A stretch of DNA of 64,000 bases from Apodospora peruviana (Eukaryota > Ascomycota > Sordariomycetes > Sordariales > Lasiosphaeriaceae): assembly GCA_033439685.1 (NCBI GenBank), contig JAUEDM010000003.1, forward strand, positions 2,696,001-2,760,000, read 5' to 3'. The notes beneath the pieces were generated by a model. It made no database searches, was not told the DNA's origin, and was given only the letters and a program-made list of their open reading frames with translations. Each line of letters starts with the position of its first letter. The stretch's first letter is position 1. Shown in pieces: positions 1 to 12,410 of this stretch. The translations under genes and the position numbers were made by a program.

Positions 1-241
1 GCGCGGCTTTGCCAGATATCGCGGAGCACCGGCCGGCAGATGGACGTATCCGCTATGGGGGTTTCCGGTATTATTAGGACCTGAACATTCGAAGGACATT
101 CAAAACTTCGTTTTCCGGACCACCTCAACACCTAAAATATAAATAGCCAACCTACATTTTCCCCAAACCCGAACCCAAACAATAAAACCCAACCCCATTT
201 TTTCTCCGTCACTTGACTTAACCCCTAGGTACCTTGGGACA
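1..241. other. Non-coding left edge
   Basis: No gene is visible. The stretch is the 3' flank of the minus-strand gene that ends at 242. It carries a C/A-rich tract around 160-200 and a CCTAGGTACC palindromic motif at 224-233, one of several such motifs scattered between genes in this window. Confidence 0.6.
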
Positions 242-1080
242 TCAAAACATCAAGACCATAACACCAAGCGCAATGCCCGTCCCTAATAACAAGACCCCTC
301 GCAGCGCATCACCAGCCAACAACAGTTTCCCGACGGCCGCGTTCGGCATACCGCTAGCCGTCGGGCTGGCTTCCGCCAACAGCTCTGCGCCCTGGGTGAT
401 GGTGACGGACGCGAACCCGAACCTGTCGCCGCTCGTCCAGTTGTAGCTGTACGTCGAGTACGTCCCGTTCCAGTCCGCGTTGCTCGTGTACCACACGTCG
501 CCCACGTAGGTGAGGTTGCATGCCGCCGCTACCGTCCCGTTCAGGCTGCACTGGTTGACTCTGGTCTCTGTCAGTCTACTACCTAGTACCTACCACGCTT
601 ACGACTGGATGAAACAAACACTGTGTGGTTCGGCCCGAACCGTGTGCCGGTAAACATAAACGTCGCCGGCCCCTGGGTGATGGTGCTCGGCTGCCCCGTC
701 CCGTTGGCCATGTGGTCGTGCCGCTGAGAAGACACGAGCGTCGGGATGCCCGTCGTCACGTTGTCGACCCGGCTGTGCGTCGGCCGCGGCCGCTGGTCTA
801 CGCGAGTCGTCGTGATGACGTAGGTCGTGCGGTCGGCGTCCACCCCGACGACGGAGCCCGAGTCTCGATGGAATAGAGTGTACGGTAGCCCTTCGTACAC
901 CCGCTCGTCGATGTAAAAGACCTGGACTACTCGTGTAACTGCTGCGGGGGGCTCGGCATCGGTGCTGTCGCTGCCCCTAGTTGCGTTCTGCTGGGCTCGA
1001 GCTGGGGTCATCGTCAGGTAGATGAGGAGGATAATCGACAGCCACCGGAGCAGCGCCGCCGCGGGACAAAAGAGAGACAT
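242..1080 (-). CDS. Secreted, probably GPI-anchored hypothetical protein
   Basis: Two exons on the minus strand (1080-603 and about 567-242) give a 267-aa protein. It begins with a basic-hydrophobic signal peptide (residues 1-29, likely cut after ARA). It has many N-glycosylation sequons (NAT, NVT, NGT, NHT, NLT, NWT) and ends in a hydrophobic tail (GVLLLGTGIALGVMVLMF) preceded by small residues, which fits a GPI-anchor signal. The architecture resembles the small fungal surface proteins of about 200-270 aa of unknown function; I do not recognise a named family. The donor GTAAGC at 602 is clear. The acceptor at 568 is the one that keeps frame and gives an unusually short intron of 35 nt, so the splice could be slightly different. 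It is the first gene on the left and is transcribed away from the gene-poor stretch at 1.1-3.1 kb. Confidence 0.7.
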
Positions 1081-3084
1081 GTTTGTGAGGTTTTTGGTTT
1101 TATTTCGAGACGGATTTCGCTGACAGATCTACTTCACATATGCCACTAACATGAAAAAAAAAGTTGAACCGGCAGTTTGTTGATACCCAAAATAGGGGGT
1201 AATTGTCCTTTTGGCCTTGCTTCAAGTTTTTTGTGTAAAAACGAGTGTAACGGGGATTCGATCTAGAATCTCCACGACCATACCTGGGCCAGAACAACGA
1301 AGGAGAAGGGGAAGAACGAGTGTGAGGATTTCACATATTTGCCAACCGGTCAGATGATGGATGGCCTTATTCTCTCCAACGGGGTCTTGCTCTCCTTATT
1401 AACTCTCTCTCTTTTCTCTTCTCCCCTCGTAACCCATCGGCAGACCCAATGTGTTGGACAAACTTCGTCCCGTCCCGTTTTCTTTTTTTTTATCCATTCT
1501 GCCCCTCACTCATCCATCTCATCATTATCAGAGGGCTGTTAAGGTAAGGTTGAAAGTGAGAGAGAAAGCCTCGGAAAAGCGGGCAAAATTGGTTGTTGGG
1601 AGGGTTGAGGTTCAATTAGCCGCCATCCAGACAAGCCCCAATACCGACGGTTCCGTCATTCCTAAGATCGATGAGTTGAGGAGATATGAAGGTGGAGGGA
1701 TATCAGCTTGCTATTATGATAAGAAAAAAATGTACAGACTGTCCATTTATTAGGAAGAAAGGAGAGACATAGGTGTGTTGGAGAACAGAACAAAGTCTTC
1801 CTGTTACACAAGGTACTTTTCGCCCAGGCAGATCAGATCGCCGTCGCGGTGATCTGAAACATAGTAGGTACCTACCGGTCGGTTTTCTCGCATGAACATC
1901 ATGACGACAGGTAAGCTTTTTTTTTGTCTGTGTAGGTGGGAAAGTAGGAATGCGGAGAAGATGGGACCGGAGAGAAAAACTTAAGATATAAAACTGTCAT
2001 GATATAGGATGGATATACTGTCCTATCTAGGTAAGCATCAACATACGTGTCACCGCATCTCTGTCCTTGAACAAACAGTGTCATCATCAAAAGATTTGAC
2101 ACAACACCGAGTAGGGAGTAAAATGCATGCTCCTTTTCTTCCTGGTTACCCGACCCAACGACGGCGGGACTGCTTCGAGACAACTTGTGCATAAATGTGT
2201 CCTTCCGTATACAGAAACGCTACACTTGCACACTTGTACACAAGCTTAAGAGAACCTCAACAACAAGTGTCAACTGGCAGCATTGTTTAGTAAGTCTTCC
2301 GAGAAAATCGAGTTTATGCAACCACCACCACCAGGTTCATGAAATGGCCCGATTCATGCACCCGATGGAATCCGACATCACCAGTGCAGCGCACCGCAGA
2401 TGAGAGAGAGATCCGGATGGATGGCCAACCTTTACAAAACTTGGGTAATTGCGTTGGTAAAAAATAAAAATAATCAAGACAAAAAAAAGCCATCAATTCA
2501 ATCCCCCCAACCCAATCACCGCCTCCATCCAGCCACCAAAAACAGTCCTAGTGTACCTTAATTTCCCACCGGCACCAAAGCGCAACGCCCACATCTCATC
2601 ACGTCAGCACGGTCCACCATCCAAAGACAGGGGTAAAGGGGAAATGAGATCCCCATCCCAAATTCAGGGGTCAACCCTCCCCTTGCGAAACCTGCAGATC
2701 AGTTCTGTCCCCAGGAACCAGTGACACACAAACAAACAAGTCTTCGGGGTCCAAGACAAACCCACAAAACCTCACATCGAATTTCACACCAGGAAACAGC
2801 TGGTCTCGAGTAAAAAAAGTTGCATTCATGATCTAACCTTGTGCTTGTTGTCATCGCAAAGCTGATCAAGAACACCAAAAATAACAATTAGAAGATTAAA
2901 TACATAAGGTATCTTGTTTGAGTGTGCCATTTGCCGTAGCTTTTCTATATCACACCAATCGCTCCCGTACCAAAACAAATGATGTCGTTAGAATGCCGTA
3001 GAAAAAAAGCCGTCCAGGCTTTTTCGTGTGATTGTTAAATCCAAGAAAATAAACAGGTGATCAGTTTTTCAGATCGGGACCGAT
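1081..3084. other. Intergenic, 2.0 kb, no gene recognised
   Basis: Only short, unconvincing ORFs are present. The left end should hold the promoter of the minus-strand gene starting at 1080. A perfect 12-bp palindrome GTAGGTACCTAC lies at 1864-1875 and a CTAGGTA motif at 2027-2033. An imperfect hairpin (GGGGATTC, 6-nt loop, GAATCTCC) sits near 1252-1273. A pyrimidine-rich tract runs near 1400-1430. Confidence 0.5.
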
Positions 3085-3627
3085 TTAAGCCAAGACGACG
3101 GCGGCGAGACCGGCAGCAGCGGCGAGGATGGCGGAGACACCCTTGGCTGAGGCACCGGCGGTGATGGGCGCGGTGGGGTAGGCCGGAGGGGTGGTGCCGT
3201 TGCCGGCCGGGACGGAGAAACCAGCAGACGGGGTGGGGGTCGGGCACGGGATGTCCACAGTCTCGTAGATGACGGTCGGGATGACGGTGGTGTACTCGGT
3301 CTGGATGGTCTTGACGGAGTAGGTGGGGCACGCAGGAGCAACGGTGGTGGTGGTGAGACCGCCGGTGGGGTACACCGGGGCAGGAGCGACGTAGCTGCTG
3401 GAGGTGGTGTTGGCGTAGATGGGCACGTAGGTCGAGGTCGACGAGCTGACGGGGTAGACGGTGGTGGACACAACGGTGCTCTCGGCAGGGCAGTTGGTCA
3501 CGTAGGCGGCGCACGAGGTGACGGTGACATAATCGGTGGAGTAGACGGTGCTCTCAGGAGCAGTCTCCTCGTACTCATAGGCCATGACGGCGCCAGCAAA
3601 GGCAACAACGGCGGCAGCGAAACGCAT
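3085..3627 (-). CDS. GPI-anchored Ser/Thr/Val/Tyr-rich cell-wall protein
   Basis: Single-exon gene encoding 180 aa. Residues 1-16 (MRFAAAVVAFAGAVMA) are a typical fungal signal peptide; the open frame extends upstream to 3915 but the signal peptide fixes the start at 3627. The mature part is low in charge and rich in T, V, Y, S and P, with repeated TTV/YVP-type blocks, a few cysteines (TSC, TNCPAES, APACPTY, DIPCPTPTPS) and an NGT sequon. The last 20 residues form a hydrophobic Ala/Val tail after a small-residue stretch (TAGASAKG), a standard GPI attachment signal. This composition is seen in covalently linked wall proteins of filamentous ascomycetes. The GC-rich, strongly biased codon use suggests high expression. 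No enzymatic domain is visible; the role is inferred to be structural at the cell surface. Confidence 0.8.
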   Translation of the reverse strand: MRFAAAVVAFAGAVMAYEYEETAPESTVYSTDYVTVTSCAAYVTNCPAESTVVSTTVYPVSSSTSTYVPIYANTTSSSYVAPAPVYPTGGLTTTTVAPACPTYSVKTIQTEYTTVIPTVIYETVDIPCPTPTPSAGFSVPAGNGTTPPAYPTAPITAGASAKGVSAILAAAAGLAAVVLA

Positions 3628-6600
3628 TTTGAAGGTTTGTGAAAAAATCGTCGAAACGTAAGGGTATAAGTGGTGGTTTGAGGGGTTGCTGAAAGAGCGG
3701 ATAAAGCTAAAAGCTAGAGCGTTGGTTTTAAAGAGTGGACGACCGAAGTCAAGTTGAGAAGCTGGTATTGGCAGTTGGCTGAAGAGGGAAAAAGAAGAAA
3801 CAGAGAAGGATGGAGGACAGTCAGTGTTAAATACCACGACCACCAGAGCAGATCGACCGCCTGTCCAGCTGCCCAGTGAGGGTGGGAAATTAGCATCAAC
3901 GCTGACCACCACCAAGGACGCTAATCCAGGGGCTCAGTGGAGGCCGGGGACGATTGAAGATGAGCGCCATCTCCATCCATCCCCGGCTTGGTGGCCGGCT
4001 TCCAGTGACCGCTCAAATTGATAAAGAACGTGCGGGCAGCTCCAATGCGACGCGCGAATCGCCTCTTCTATTCAAGCAGTATGATGGTAGGGGTCCGACA
4101 ACGTGCGTTTGCAGGTCGTGAGTGGTCCTCTGGAGTGTGATGGTGGCCACTTTGCAAATGAAGTTGCCTTCCTGGCCCTTCCACTTCCCCACAACTCCCT
4201 GAGGTCTCATGTGGGCTGCACAAATCTGGAGGCTCGACAACAGAGCGCAGAACGGCTCCCTAGGCTCGCCAGGTCTCTCACACTGGTTCCTGAGCTGCCA
4301 ACGTGGATCTCTAACCTTGCTTGCCAATCTCGCGTCGTTTAAGGCACTGCCACCTCTCGACGACCGAAATGGCTCTCTGATGGAGGACCGCTCCGAATGG
4401 GACTCGGCCGGTCCACGGCGGCGAACACCTCATCTCATTCGGCCCTCTTTTTATGTAGTAGTAATCTGCAACCACTTAAACCACGAATTGTCGAATTCGC
4501 TTGTATAGGGGATGCGCAAATTTCGAGCAGCGTTCCCTGTCAGCGAGCACAGAGCACCAGGTATCAATCGTTGTCGCGAAAGGAACGTTGCTGACTGTTG
4601 TGTTGCCCCAATTTGGGACATGATTACCGCCGATACGGCGTGGGAGGTTTATTCTGGAAGGCCTTTAATGCAAAGAATTCCGGCACAATCCCTCACTGCC
4701 GCTCAGCCCATGTGGTCTCCATGTTGGTCTCCGGCGCCTTGTGCAAGCAATTGCATGGAATGCTGTGTCCAGATGAACACATCATTGGTATCTTCGGCGG
4801 CTGTGTTGTGCTTCTATTTCTTATTATTTTCGCTTTCGCCAGCCGTGGCATTTCGTGCAAGTTAATTGCGGCGGCGACAAAGAATGCCGCCAAGTTTGCG
4901 AGCTTGCAGTGCGAGAAGAAGCAAGCTCCCGCCTCCGAACAGCTGCAGGTGCAGGTCTGTGTGAATGGAAGCCACTGCCTAGGTGGGTGGAGATGTTGTG
5001 GTTGCCCGGTTGCGTGGGTGGTCGGGCTAGAACGGCGCTAATGCAGGTACGGATGCGATGTTTCTCCCAATTTGAGAAGGCGCTTTGGTGGCAGGCGCGA
5101 CGGTTCTCCGTCATTCCCTGCTTCGAAACACAAGCGAAATCACTTGCTGATGGGCTCGATTCGTTGGGTCAGGCTTCCTGTCCAAACGCTTACTTAATAA
5201 AATCCTGCTTTTATTACAGGCGGGGGAACACATACGGCCCGTCTGCGGCTCCCCGGCGCCGGGTTCAACTCCTTCGGTTGTGGAAGCTCGGAATGGAAAC
5301 TAACGAGTCCGTCAATCTCGATTCTCGGGGCCATGATGGGCGATGGAGGTCTGGGCCCCCGTGTGGACTTTTTATGTATCATCGTGACCGTAATTAGTGC
5401 CGGCTTGGGTGTAGATTACGCTAAGACGATGGAGATGAACTGGTCGATGTGGCGGCACTAACCAAGCGCTTGGCTCATTCAAACGTAAGCCATTCGATAT
5501 TTCTATAGGCTTGGGGTGCAGATTACGTTAGGTAACCGGGTCAAGGGGATTTATGTGGCTCTGCGCGACAGCGGATAGGGATCTTGTCTTCCCCTAAAGG
5601 AAGAATCCCAACGGCGTCGAAGACTGTCATCCGTTGCACAGGAATACAGGAAGGAGCGTCACGCCGGACATGGAAGTACAGGTATGGGCCTCCCTCAATA
5701 TGCTGGACTAAATTGCGTTTTTGATTGTTTGCGAGGCTCTCCTTCCCCAGTGGACTTTGGACATCGGACTCGGTCAGTCTTGCATGATCTGGATCTTCAG
5801 TTCTTCACAGAAATGTCCAGCCAACGTCAAAGGTGGAGTTGTGTGTGGGTATCCGTACCATTCATGTCCATGATTTTAACAATTTAACCCCACAAAAGGA
5901 GACTGCCGGCGGAAAACTTGGCAAGTGCTGCTGCGCAGGATTCAGGAAACCCGCCGTGGGCCCCTGTGCACCGGTCTGTTGATCCATCGTTCTTTCCCGC
6001 ACTCCCGAGTCCCGTGAAGGCCGGGGCCGGGGTGTGTGTTACCTGACGAATGTGGAGTTGGAGCTGATTTGAACTCTTTTCAGTTTTGACTTTGGGCCTT
6101 GGCGCTTCTCAGTTTCCGCTTGTGAATTGTGAGCCTTAAGCACGACATTGGCCTCCTGTCTCAGCCATGGAGCCCGGTGCAGATCGCATTCTCCCATCTT
6201 CACGGACCATACAGGTCCGAATACGTTGTCTTCGCAGCCCGGAAACAACAGACCACTTCGGCACGCGTCTTATATCTGACGTCACCTTGCAAAACAACGA
6301 GGCACCGACACCTGGATCTGGACCAACAAACTTCAGAGGCCACGGACTCGCTGACCCATCGAAATCGTCCTCAGATGGGTTCGGCTCACTATTATACCAA
6401 GAGGTCAGGTTTGGCGGCACGAACAGCCCTCTCGAGTTGACTCGTCCAAAACGAGGAACCAAGTGGTTTCCCATGCACCAACATACACCATCAATGCTAA
6501 GCCATCGTTCTCATCGTCTCCCCTTTTCTTGTCACGCAATGTCTACGGTCTGGGCGCTTGCTGGGAGGGAGAAACAGTTTGAAGGAATCAGTTCTCTCGA

Positions 6601-8963
6601 GTCGCTATCTTATACGGAGAAGGTTACCCCATTATCACCGCAACAGCATGGCTTTTGACTGGATCTCACACGAATGAACCGATTACGCAAACATCTCGAG
6701 GGCCGACCGAATCGCAAGAGAATGACCGTCAATTTTTAGACGGTTATACGTGTGCTTATGAATCTTCCAGCAGGGTGTGTGGGGGCCATGTACTGTACTG
6801 CAGAGTGCAGCAAACCCACCAGACTGCGGTCATGATCCATGCTGAGCTGGACAAGTCGGCAGGCACAGGGCACGGCAATGAGCCGGTATACTAGTTTTGG
6901 GGGTTCTTTGAGGCTCCGGCATGAAATCGCCGACGGCTGTGGGCGATGCGTGGATGCGTCCCGCGGCTCTCCCCCATAACCCCATCGCCGTCAATTTGCT
7001 TGAGCAGGGCTGCAGTCGGCAAGATGCCAAACCCAGTGGACCACGCCGGCTGTAAGGCTGAGACTAGGCATACGAACGGATGACCGATTGCCAGCATCGC
7101 CGGTTTGCCACTGGTGAACATAGTACGATGAGCACAGATGCCTGATATTGGATTGGAAGGAAGAGCAGCCAACTATAGCCGCCGACGGCAAATATTGCGG
7201 GCTATGACCAACAAGGTATGGAGCTTTCCAATTGCGACTAAATACAAGGCAACTTATAAGGCTGATCTCTGATAGCCATTCAAACTCTTCGATCTAGAGA
7301 ACCCCCAGAGGACGACTGCAGGATAGATGGAGCCTCCCCCAGAGAATGGCAGACCTGGCAGATGTACTGCCTCGTCTCCCCTCGTTCAGGACGGCTGCCG
7401 GTTCCAACCGCTGGTGGCTGTGACTTCGCTCGCGTTTAAGGAAGTCTATGGTTACACAAACGGGGCCCGGGTCGGTTGAATGCGCACCGAGTTACTCGGC
7501 AACACTTCCGGTGACCAACTCGGATGGGCAGATGCTCAATGCTCAACTGCGCACTCGTGCGCGGCCCACCGATAGCGCGGTCTGGTACGTGTACAATGCT
7601 CTATTGTGCATTCTTTGTTTGGATGGGGCTGCATCATCTAATGCTCTTGTGCGGTCCAGCCCACTCACAAACAGCCCTGATCAAAAACGCGGGGGCAGCA
7701 GCCGTTCGGTATGACGCCATGCGAGAGGACGGTGGGCGTCCGCCGGCGGCGGCAGCCCGCACGCCTCAGTTGTCACGGCCGGGGACCCACGTCGCTGGGT
7801 TGCCTCCCGTCGCGCCATTGGCCAGATCGCGACCGATGAGGACGCCAGCCAACGAGACGAGGACGCCAAGAACAGCACTTAGGCAGGTTATGGCCCGTGC
7901 GTTTACAACTTTACCGAGGACCATCTGGACCACTGCTTGTCTTTGCAGTCCTCACCTAATAAGGTACCTAGGTAGACAAGGGGTCCAGTCCTGGCAGTCC
8001 AGGACTCGTCTTCAGCGGCTACGGTCCCCAGTGCGAAGTGGTAGGGCCGACCCGAGACTTTACTGATACGGCTCTTATGGGGGAGGAGGGAAGTCCTACA
8101 GCGGTCCTGGCCTGATGTGCCTGGGCCTGGATTCTGGCCTGCTGTGCTTGCTGAGCCCCACTGCGTAGCAAATGCGCAGCTGCTGGAGTAGGCATATCGA
8201 TATCTGCCTAGAGGTCATCAAAATGGCGCCCTCCCCTCGCCAGTTCGCCAGCTGGTTTCCATCGTGTTCTGGTTGCTCTCTCGCCGTCTTTGACTTCGAG
8301 ATCTGATTTGCACGGTTCGTTGGTTGGCATATTCTGTGCGCTGCTGCAAGTGTGTTGAGGCTCGGCCTGCCTGCCATGTCAATGGACCTCGTGGGGAACT
8401 AGTTGCATCCTTGCGCGAGGCTGTGACACCCCCGGTCACTTTATTTATTCGATCGGTCCCCTGGGTTGGAAAAGCCTCCCGAGCCCCCGGCTGCCGCCGA
8501 GGCTCAACCCCGTCTACGCTGCCAACGTCGACGGCGGAAGGTGTTTGTTTGCATGACGGTCTCGCCTCAGTTAGGAGAAACTCGATCCTACCTCCTTGGG
8601 AGAATCAGCTTGCCATCCTCCTTATATGCTGTCTTGTTGCTGTCCCAACCCCAGGCTGAACCTCAAGACTACGGTGGTTGCCTACGCAGTGCGCACCCCA
8701 GAACCCCGAACAACCCCCACCAAAAGGAGTCATCCACACTCCCCCCAAGTCAGGTGCCATAAGATCCAGGCTCCCCTCGCGGCTCTCTCTTGTTCGTTTG
8801 AAACCTGTTGGTGAGTTTCTCCACCCACCATTGTGAGAGGGCTCATCTTGACCAACCTGAACAGCTTTAGGCATTATACCAACAACTCTGTTCTGTGTTG
8901 GCCTCATAAGAAATTTCAGGCTTCTTTACCATACCTATCTGCCTTCGTCCTGTCGACGGTGTT
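3628..8963. other. Long gene-poor region, 5.3 kb
   Basis: I see no gene I can support. Open frames up to 180 codons occur on both strands but overlap each other and show no conserved motif. The left 0.5 kb should be the promoter of the wall-protein gene and the right part the promoter of the C2H2 gene at 8964. A diverged direct repeat (5402-5425 and 5508-5532) and a GGTACCTAGGTA motif (7963-7974) are present. On the minus strand near 7790-7880 a short hydrophobic, Gly/Val/Leu-rich frame could be a gene relic, but nothing around it confirms this. Confidence 0.5.
5402..5532. repeat. Pair of diverged 24-nt direct repeats
   Basis: GGCTTGGGTGTAGATTACG at 5402 recurs as GGCTTGGGGTGCAGATTACG at 5508, with about 106 nt between the two starts. 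The copies differ by an added G and by C/T changes, and both continue into a similar (C/T)TA(A/G)G end. Confidence 0.5.
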
Positions 8964-11671
8964 ATGGCTTCAAAGCAAGAGCCCGGGAGCACGGCTCCCG
9001 GACCCCATGTCTGCTCTCACTGTGCAAAGCCCTTTGCCCGACTCTGTGACTTGAACAAGCATGCCAAGTCTCATAGCCGCCCCTTCAAGTGTGCCATCCC
9101 GACTTGCAAATATCACGAACACGGCTGGCCCACAGCAAAGGAACTTGAACGGCACAACAATGACAAGCACTCCGTGGCCCCGAGAACTTTCTCCTGCCTC
9201 TTTCCGCCATGCACCTACAAGTCCAAACGAGAATCTAACTGCAAACAACACATGGAGAAGACGCACAGGTGGAAGTACATTCGGAGCAAATCGAACGGCA
9301 GACGGACTGGAATTCAACATCACGACGGGATAAGCTATGACCTGAGTATAGACGGAACCCAGAATTTTGCAACCGCGGTTTCACCAGGGACCTCCCTGAT
9401 ATCTCCTCGTCAGGATTTCGTTCTTTTCCCGTACGACACCGACCAGTCTGTCATACTTGGCGAGGACGACGATGATGATATTGGCTTCGACCACCCTCAG
9501 GGTCAAGATTCCCAAGTCTACCTTCCATGGACTTCCCCGAATACCCGGATCCGAAGAAACGAGAATTTCATCGAGAAGTTCACTCAGACATACAATGGCG
9601 CCCCAGAGAGGATACGATTTGAGGACAGCGATAGTCTAATTGACCCAGGTCTTCCTCAATACACCCATATCGATCTACCCGGGTTCCGGGGGGTCGAACA
9701 TCAGAACTCCTATCCCAACCATATCCCGGTAAAGGAAGAGGCGGTCGTCACGGTGATAGAGCAATCATCCCCAACAAAACCGGAAAGTAGAAAAAACTCG
9801 GTTTGTGTTGGCTCGCCTTCTGAGAGGCGGACTCTGTCCGCTCTCCAGACTGCGTTCCATGCACCCTCCCATAATGAGCGGCGATCGTTTCCAGTCACTT
9901 CGACCCCAGCTGGACAAGCAGCACACTCTCCCGCGAAAGGAACATCACTTCGTCGACGCATGGATGATGACGACAACGACGACGAAGACGAGAACCAAAG
10001 CCCCCAAAAGAGGCGGAGATCCAACCCTGTTGAGAACTTCACGGATACCGATATGCCCGATATTTTTCGGTTTGCTCATCCCCGTATTTAGTATGTTGCG
10101 ATACGAGCACATCTTTCTGTGAAGTTACTTGATAGGTGCTGACTCCTGCAATCGAACAGCGACAGGGACCAGAAGGAAAAATACTCCCCTTGTCACTCGT
10201 CCCATCGCGATATCTCCACCCTAGTGTGAGTCGCCCATCATCGCAAATACCAAACTGAGCTAATGGTTTTAGACGGCATCTAAGCCGACCAGCACATCGC
10301 CTCCATGTGACTGACCGATTCATCTCTTCGTTTGATATTAATGACCAATCATATCCTCACCCGCGGCTAGGCCTCTGTCGTCGGTGCTGGCGCGCGTTTC
10401 CCGAGCGCGATACCTTTGATGACCATATATCTCACGTCTGTGATAAGGTGTCCAAGGGAAAGCGAGAAAAATGGCGGATTCTTCTGGAAAACTTCACGCC
10501 ACTAAACCAACACAGTGGTGTATCTGAAGAATCGGATCACGCACTGATTTCCGATGGGTGTGAAGATCTCGTGAACTCGCGACGGCCGTCCAACTTCGAG
10601 GATTTCTCGTTTGTCGACAACAGAGAAGGCGAGAATTGGGCCGAACACGCAACCCCTACCACGGCGGCACCATCTCCCGCCGCCCCGGCCCTTGATACGT
10701 TTGTTCCATCGGGTCCAACCATCAACAGGCGATTTGTTCCCATGAATGAGCATCTAAGACTTCAGAAGGAGCACCGCGAGCTTCACCAGAAGCATCAACA
10801 GCTGGTTCAGGCAACCAAGGCTCTTTTCAATCCCAAGGCCCACCAGGACTCGGCTGTGGCAACTGCTCAACGACCGGCCGGCGTCTTCTTGGCATTGCGA
10901 GCAGGACAGCTGCCAGGTACACTTTACCCAACTAATGCTCCTAAACCACGGCCAGGCTCCAGCACCAAGGACACGTCGTCTGACCAGGAGAGTCTTGTAC
11001 GCAACATGGATTCGCAGTCTACGGATGTCGACATTGACACCCAAGGGTTCATGCACGAGGCCCAGGAGACACTCTCCAGGCAAAACTCGGGATTGAGCTC
11101 TACATCCCGCTCGACCATCCATCATGTCGCCACGAGCCCCCCTCCACTGCTATCTGAGAACGCAGATGAGGATAACCCCGATTCGGACCCGCCGCAGGAG
11201 TCCACCCCAAGTCGCCGCCCGCCTCCATCGATACCTGACTCCGCATATGGCACCGATCCGCGGAGATGCAGTCTCGGTGAGCAGGGCGGGCAAGCGGCGC
11301 CCGGTTCGGGGACTGCGGAACATCCCATTTCGTCTGAGGAGCATCATTATTACGACGAGAGACTTGCTCTGCAGCATCATCATCTCCACGCCTCTAACAG
11401 CAGAATGATAGGGGTGGATGAGTCAGTGATGAACAGAAGAAAGCCTGTTGGTCCAGCGGCTGGCGCTGGAGAGGAGGCCATTGCATGGGGCAACCCATGG
11501 GATGGTAATGCGCCAGAGGCGGCAGGGCAGACAACAACAGCACAGCATACGTTTGTTGACGGGGAGGTAGTGGCGGCCGGCGTGCCGTGCGAACCTATCC
11601 CGACTTTTGATATGTACAATTTTGATGACCTGGGGCATTTCGATGATTTTTTCCCAGATTCCTCATCTTGA
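8964..11671 (+). CDS. Large C2H2 zinc-finger protein (863 aa)
   Basis: Three exons: 8964-10090, 10160-10225, 10273-11671. Intron 1 has donor GTATGT and branch CTGAC; intron 2 has donor GTGAGT and branch CTAAT. Three zinc fingers lie near the N-terminus: HVCSHCAKPF...HAKSH (about residues 15-37), FKCAIPTC...HNNDKH (42-70) and FSCLFPPC...HMEKTH (75-101). A spacer with an acidic EDDDDD patch and a basic KRRRSN patch follows. A second, degenerate Cys/His region (KYSPCHSSH through CRRCWRAF to HISHVCD, about 385-455) is built across the 66-nt middle exon. A short heptad-like helix (NEHLRLQKEHRELHQKHQQL, about 555-575) and a long low-complexity tail close the protein. This matches a fungal family of nuclear C2H2 proteins of unknown target; DNA binding is inferred from the fingers. 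The reading frame stops at 10089-10091 if intron 1 is kept. It is convergent with the chitin deacetylase gene. Confidence 0.82.
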
Positions 11672-12410
11672 GAAACGGTTTCATCCCTCTTGTCCGGCAT
11701 TTTACTTATATTTTCTTTTCCTATATTTCTTTTCTTTCCGGCGAATTATTCCTTATTACTATACGGATCAAACACGCCACTCTGTCCCGGCCTGGAGTCG
11801 ACAGATTCTACGTATTTTCTGCGCAGGATTCAATATGAACTTCTTATTAACGAAAGTGAAAGCACATAAAGTAACCACCACCACCGCTTCTCCATACGAT
11901 TTATGTTTTGCAACCTCGCTTCTTTCTCGTCTTCTTCTTTCTCGTCTTCTTCTTTCTCGTCCTTGAGCGGTAATTTTCTTGGAAGGGTATAAGAAGGTGC
12001 CTCTGGATGGTGATCGTGATACATGGAGACCTGTCCAAGCATCAACCGCTACTTCGATTTTATTTCTCAAGTGTGTTTCTGGGTACTCACTCTGCTTTGG
12101 TACATTATCCGAGCAAGAGCGTCTTCTCGCTGCTTCGTTCTTATCATAAAAGCAAAGACCAATGCATATTGTAGACGAAAGCGGGAACGTTTTAGCACAC
12201 AGCCCGGTCGTGACTACCTACTACTGGACCTGGCCATATATAATGCATATAATGTATCTTTTCTTTGGAAAACACACTAGGTCTATGTACAGACTACTAC
12301 ACGAATACACGTATTCAAAAATTAAAACATAGCCAACCAACTTTTGTGTCAACAACATGAATTCTTTTACCCGCCAAACCCCCTGATCTCCCTCACCATC
12401 ATGATGGTTT
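11672..12410. other. Convergent 3' flanks, 739 bp
   Basis: Shared 3' region between the plus-strand C2H2 gene and the minus-strand chitin deacetylase gene. It is AT-richer than the flanking exons and holds a 15-nt tandem repeat (11920-11962). No coding signal was seen. Confidence 0.6.
11920..11962. repeat. 15-nt tandem repeat, about 2.9 copies
   Basis: TTCTTTCTCGTCTTC is repeated head to tail at 11920-11934 and 11935-11949, with a partial third copy at 11950-11962. It is a pyrimidine-only tract apart from one G per unit, within the convergent 3' flank. Confidence 0.85.

Noticed and set aside
1230..1345. Possible tRNA on the minus strand (A-box-like TGGCCCAGG and B-box-like GATCGAATC)
   Set aside because: The arms do not pair into a T stem or acceptor stem, and no anticodon arm can be drawn; only a simple hairpin remains.
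4598..5041. 147-codon ORF with a hydrophobic stretch
   Set aside because: It overlaps other ORFs of similar size, has no family motif, and its codon use does not differ from the surrounding non-coding DNA.
5250..5290. B-box-like GGGTTCAACTCC as a tRNA T arm
   Set aside because: The flanking 5-nt stems do not pair and there is no A box at a suitable distance.
7524..8066. 180-codon plus-strand ORF and overlapping minus-strand hydrophobic frame
   Set aside because: No conserved motif or splice-supported extension; composition is compatible with chance in GC-rich DNA.
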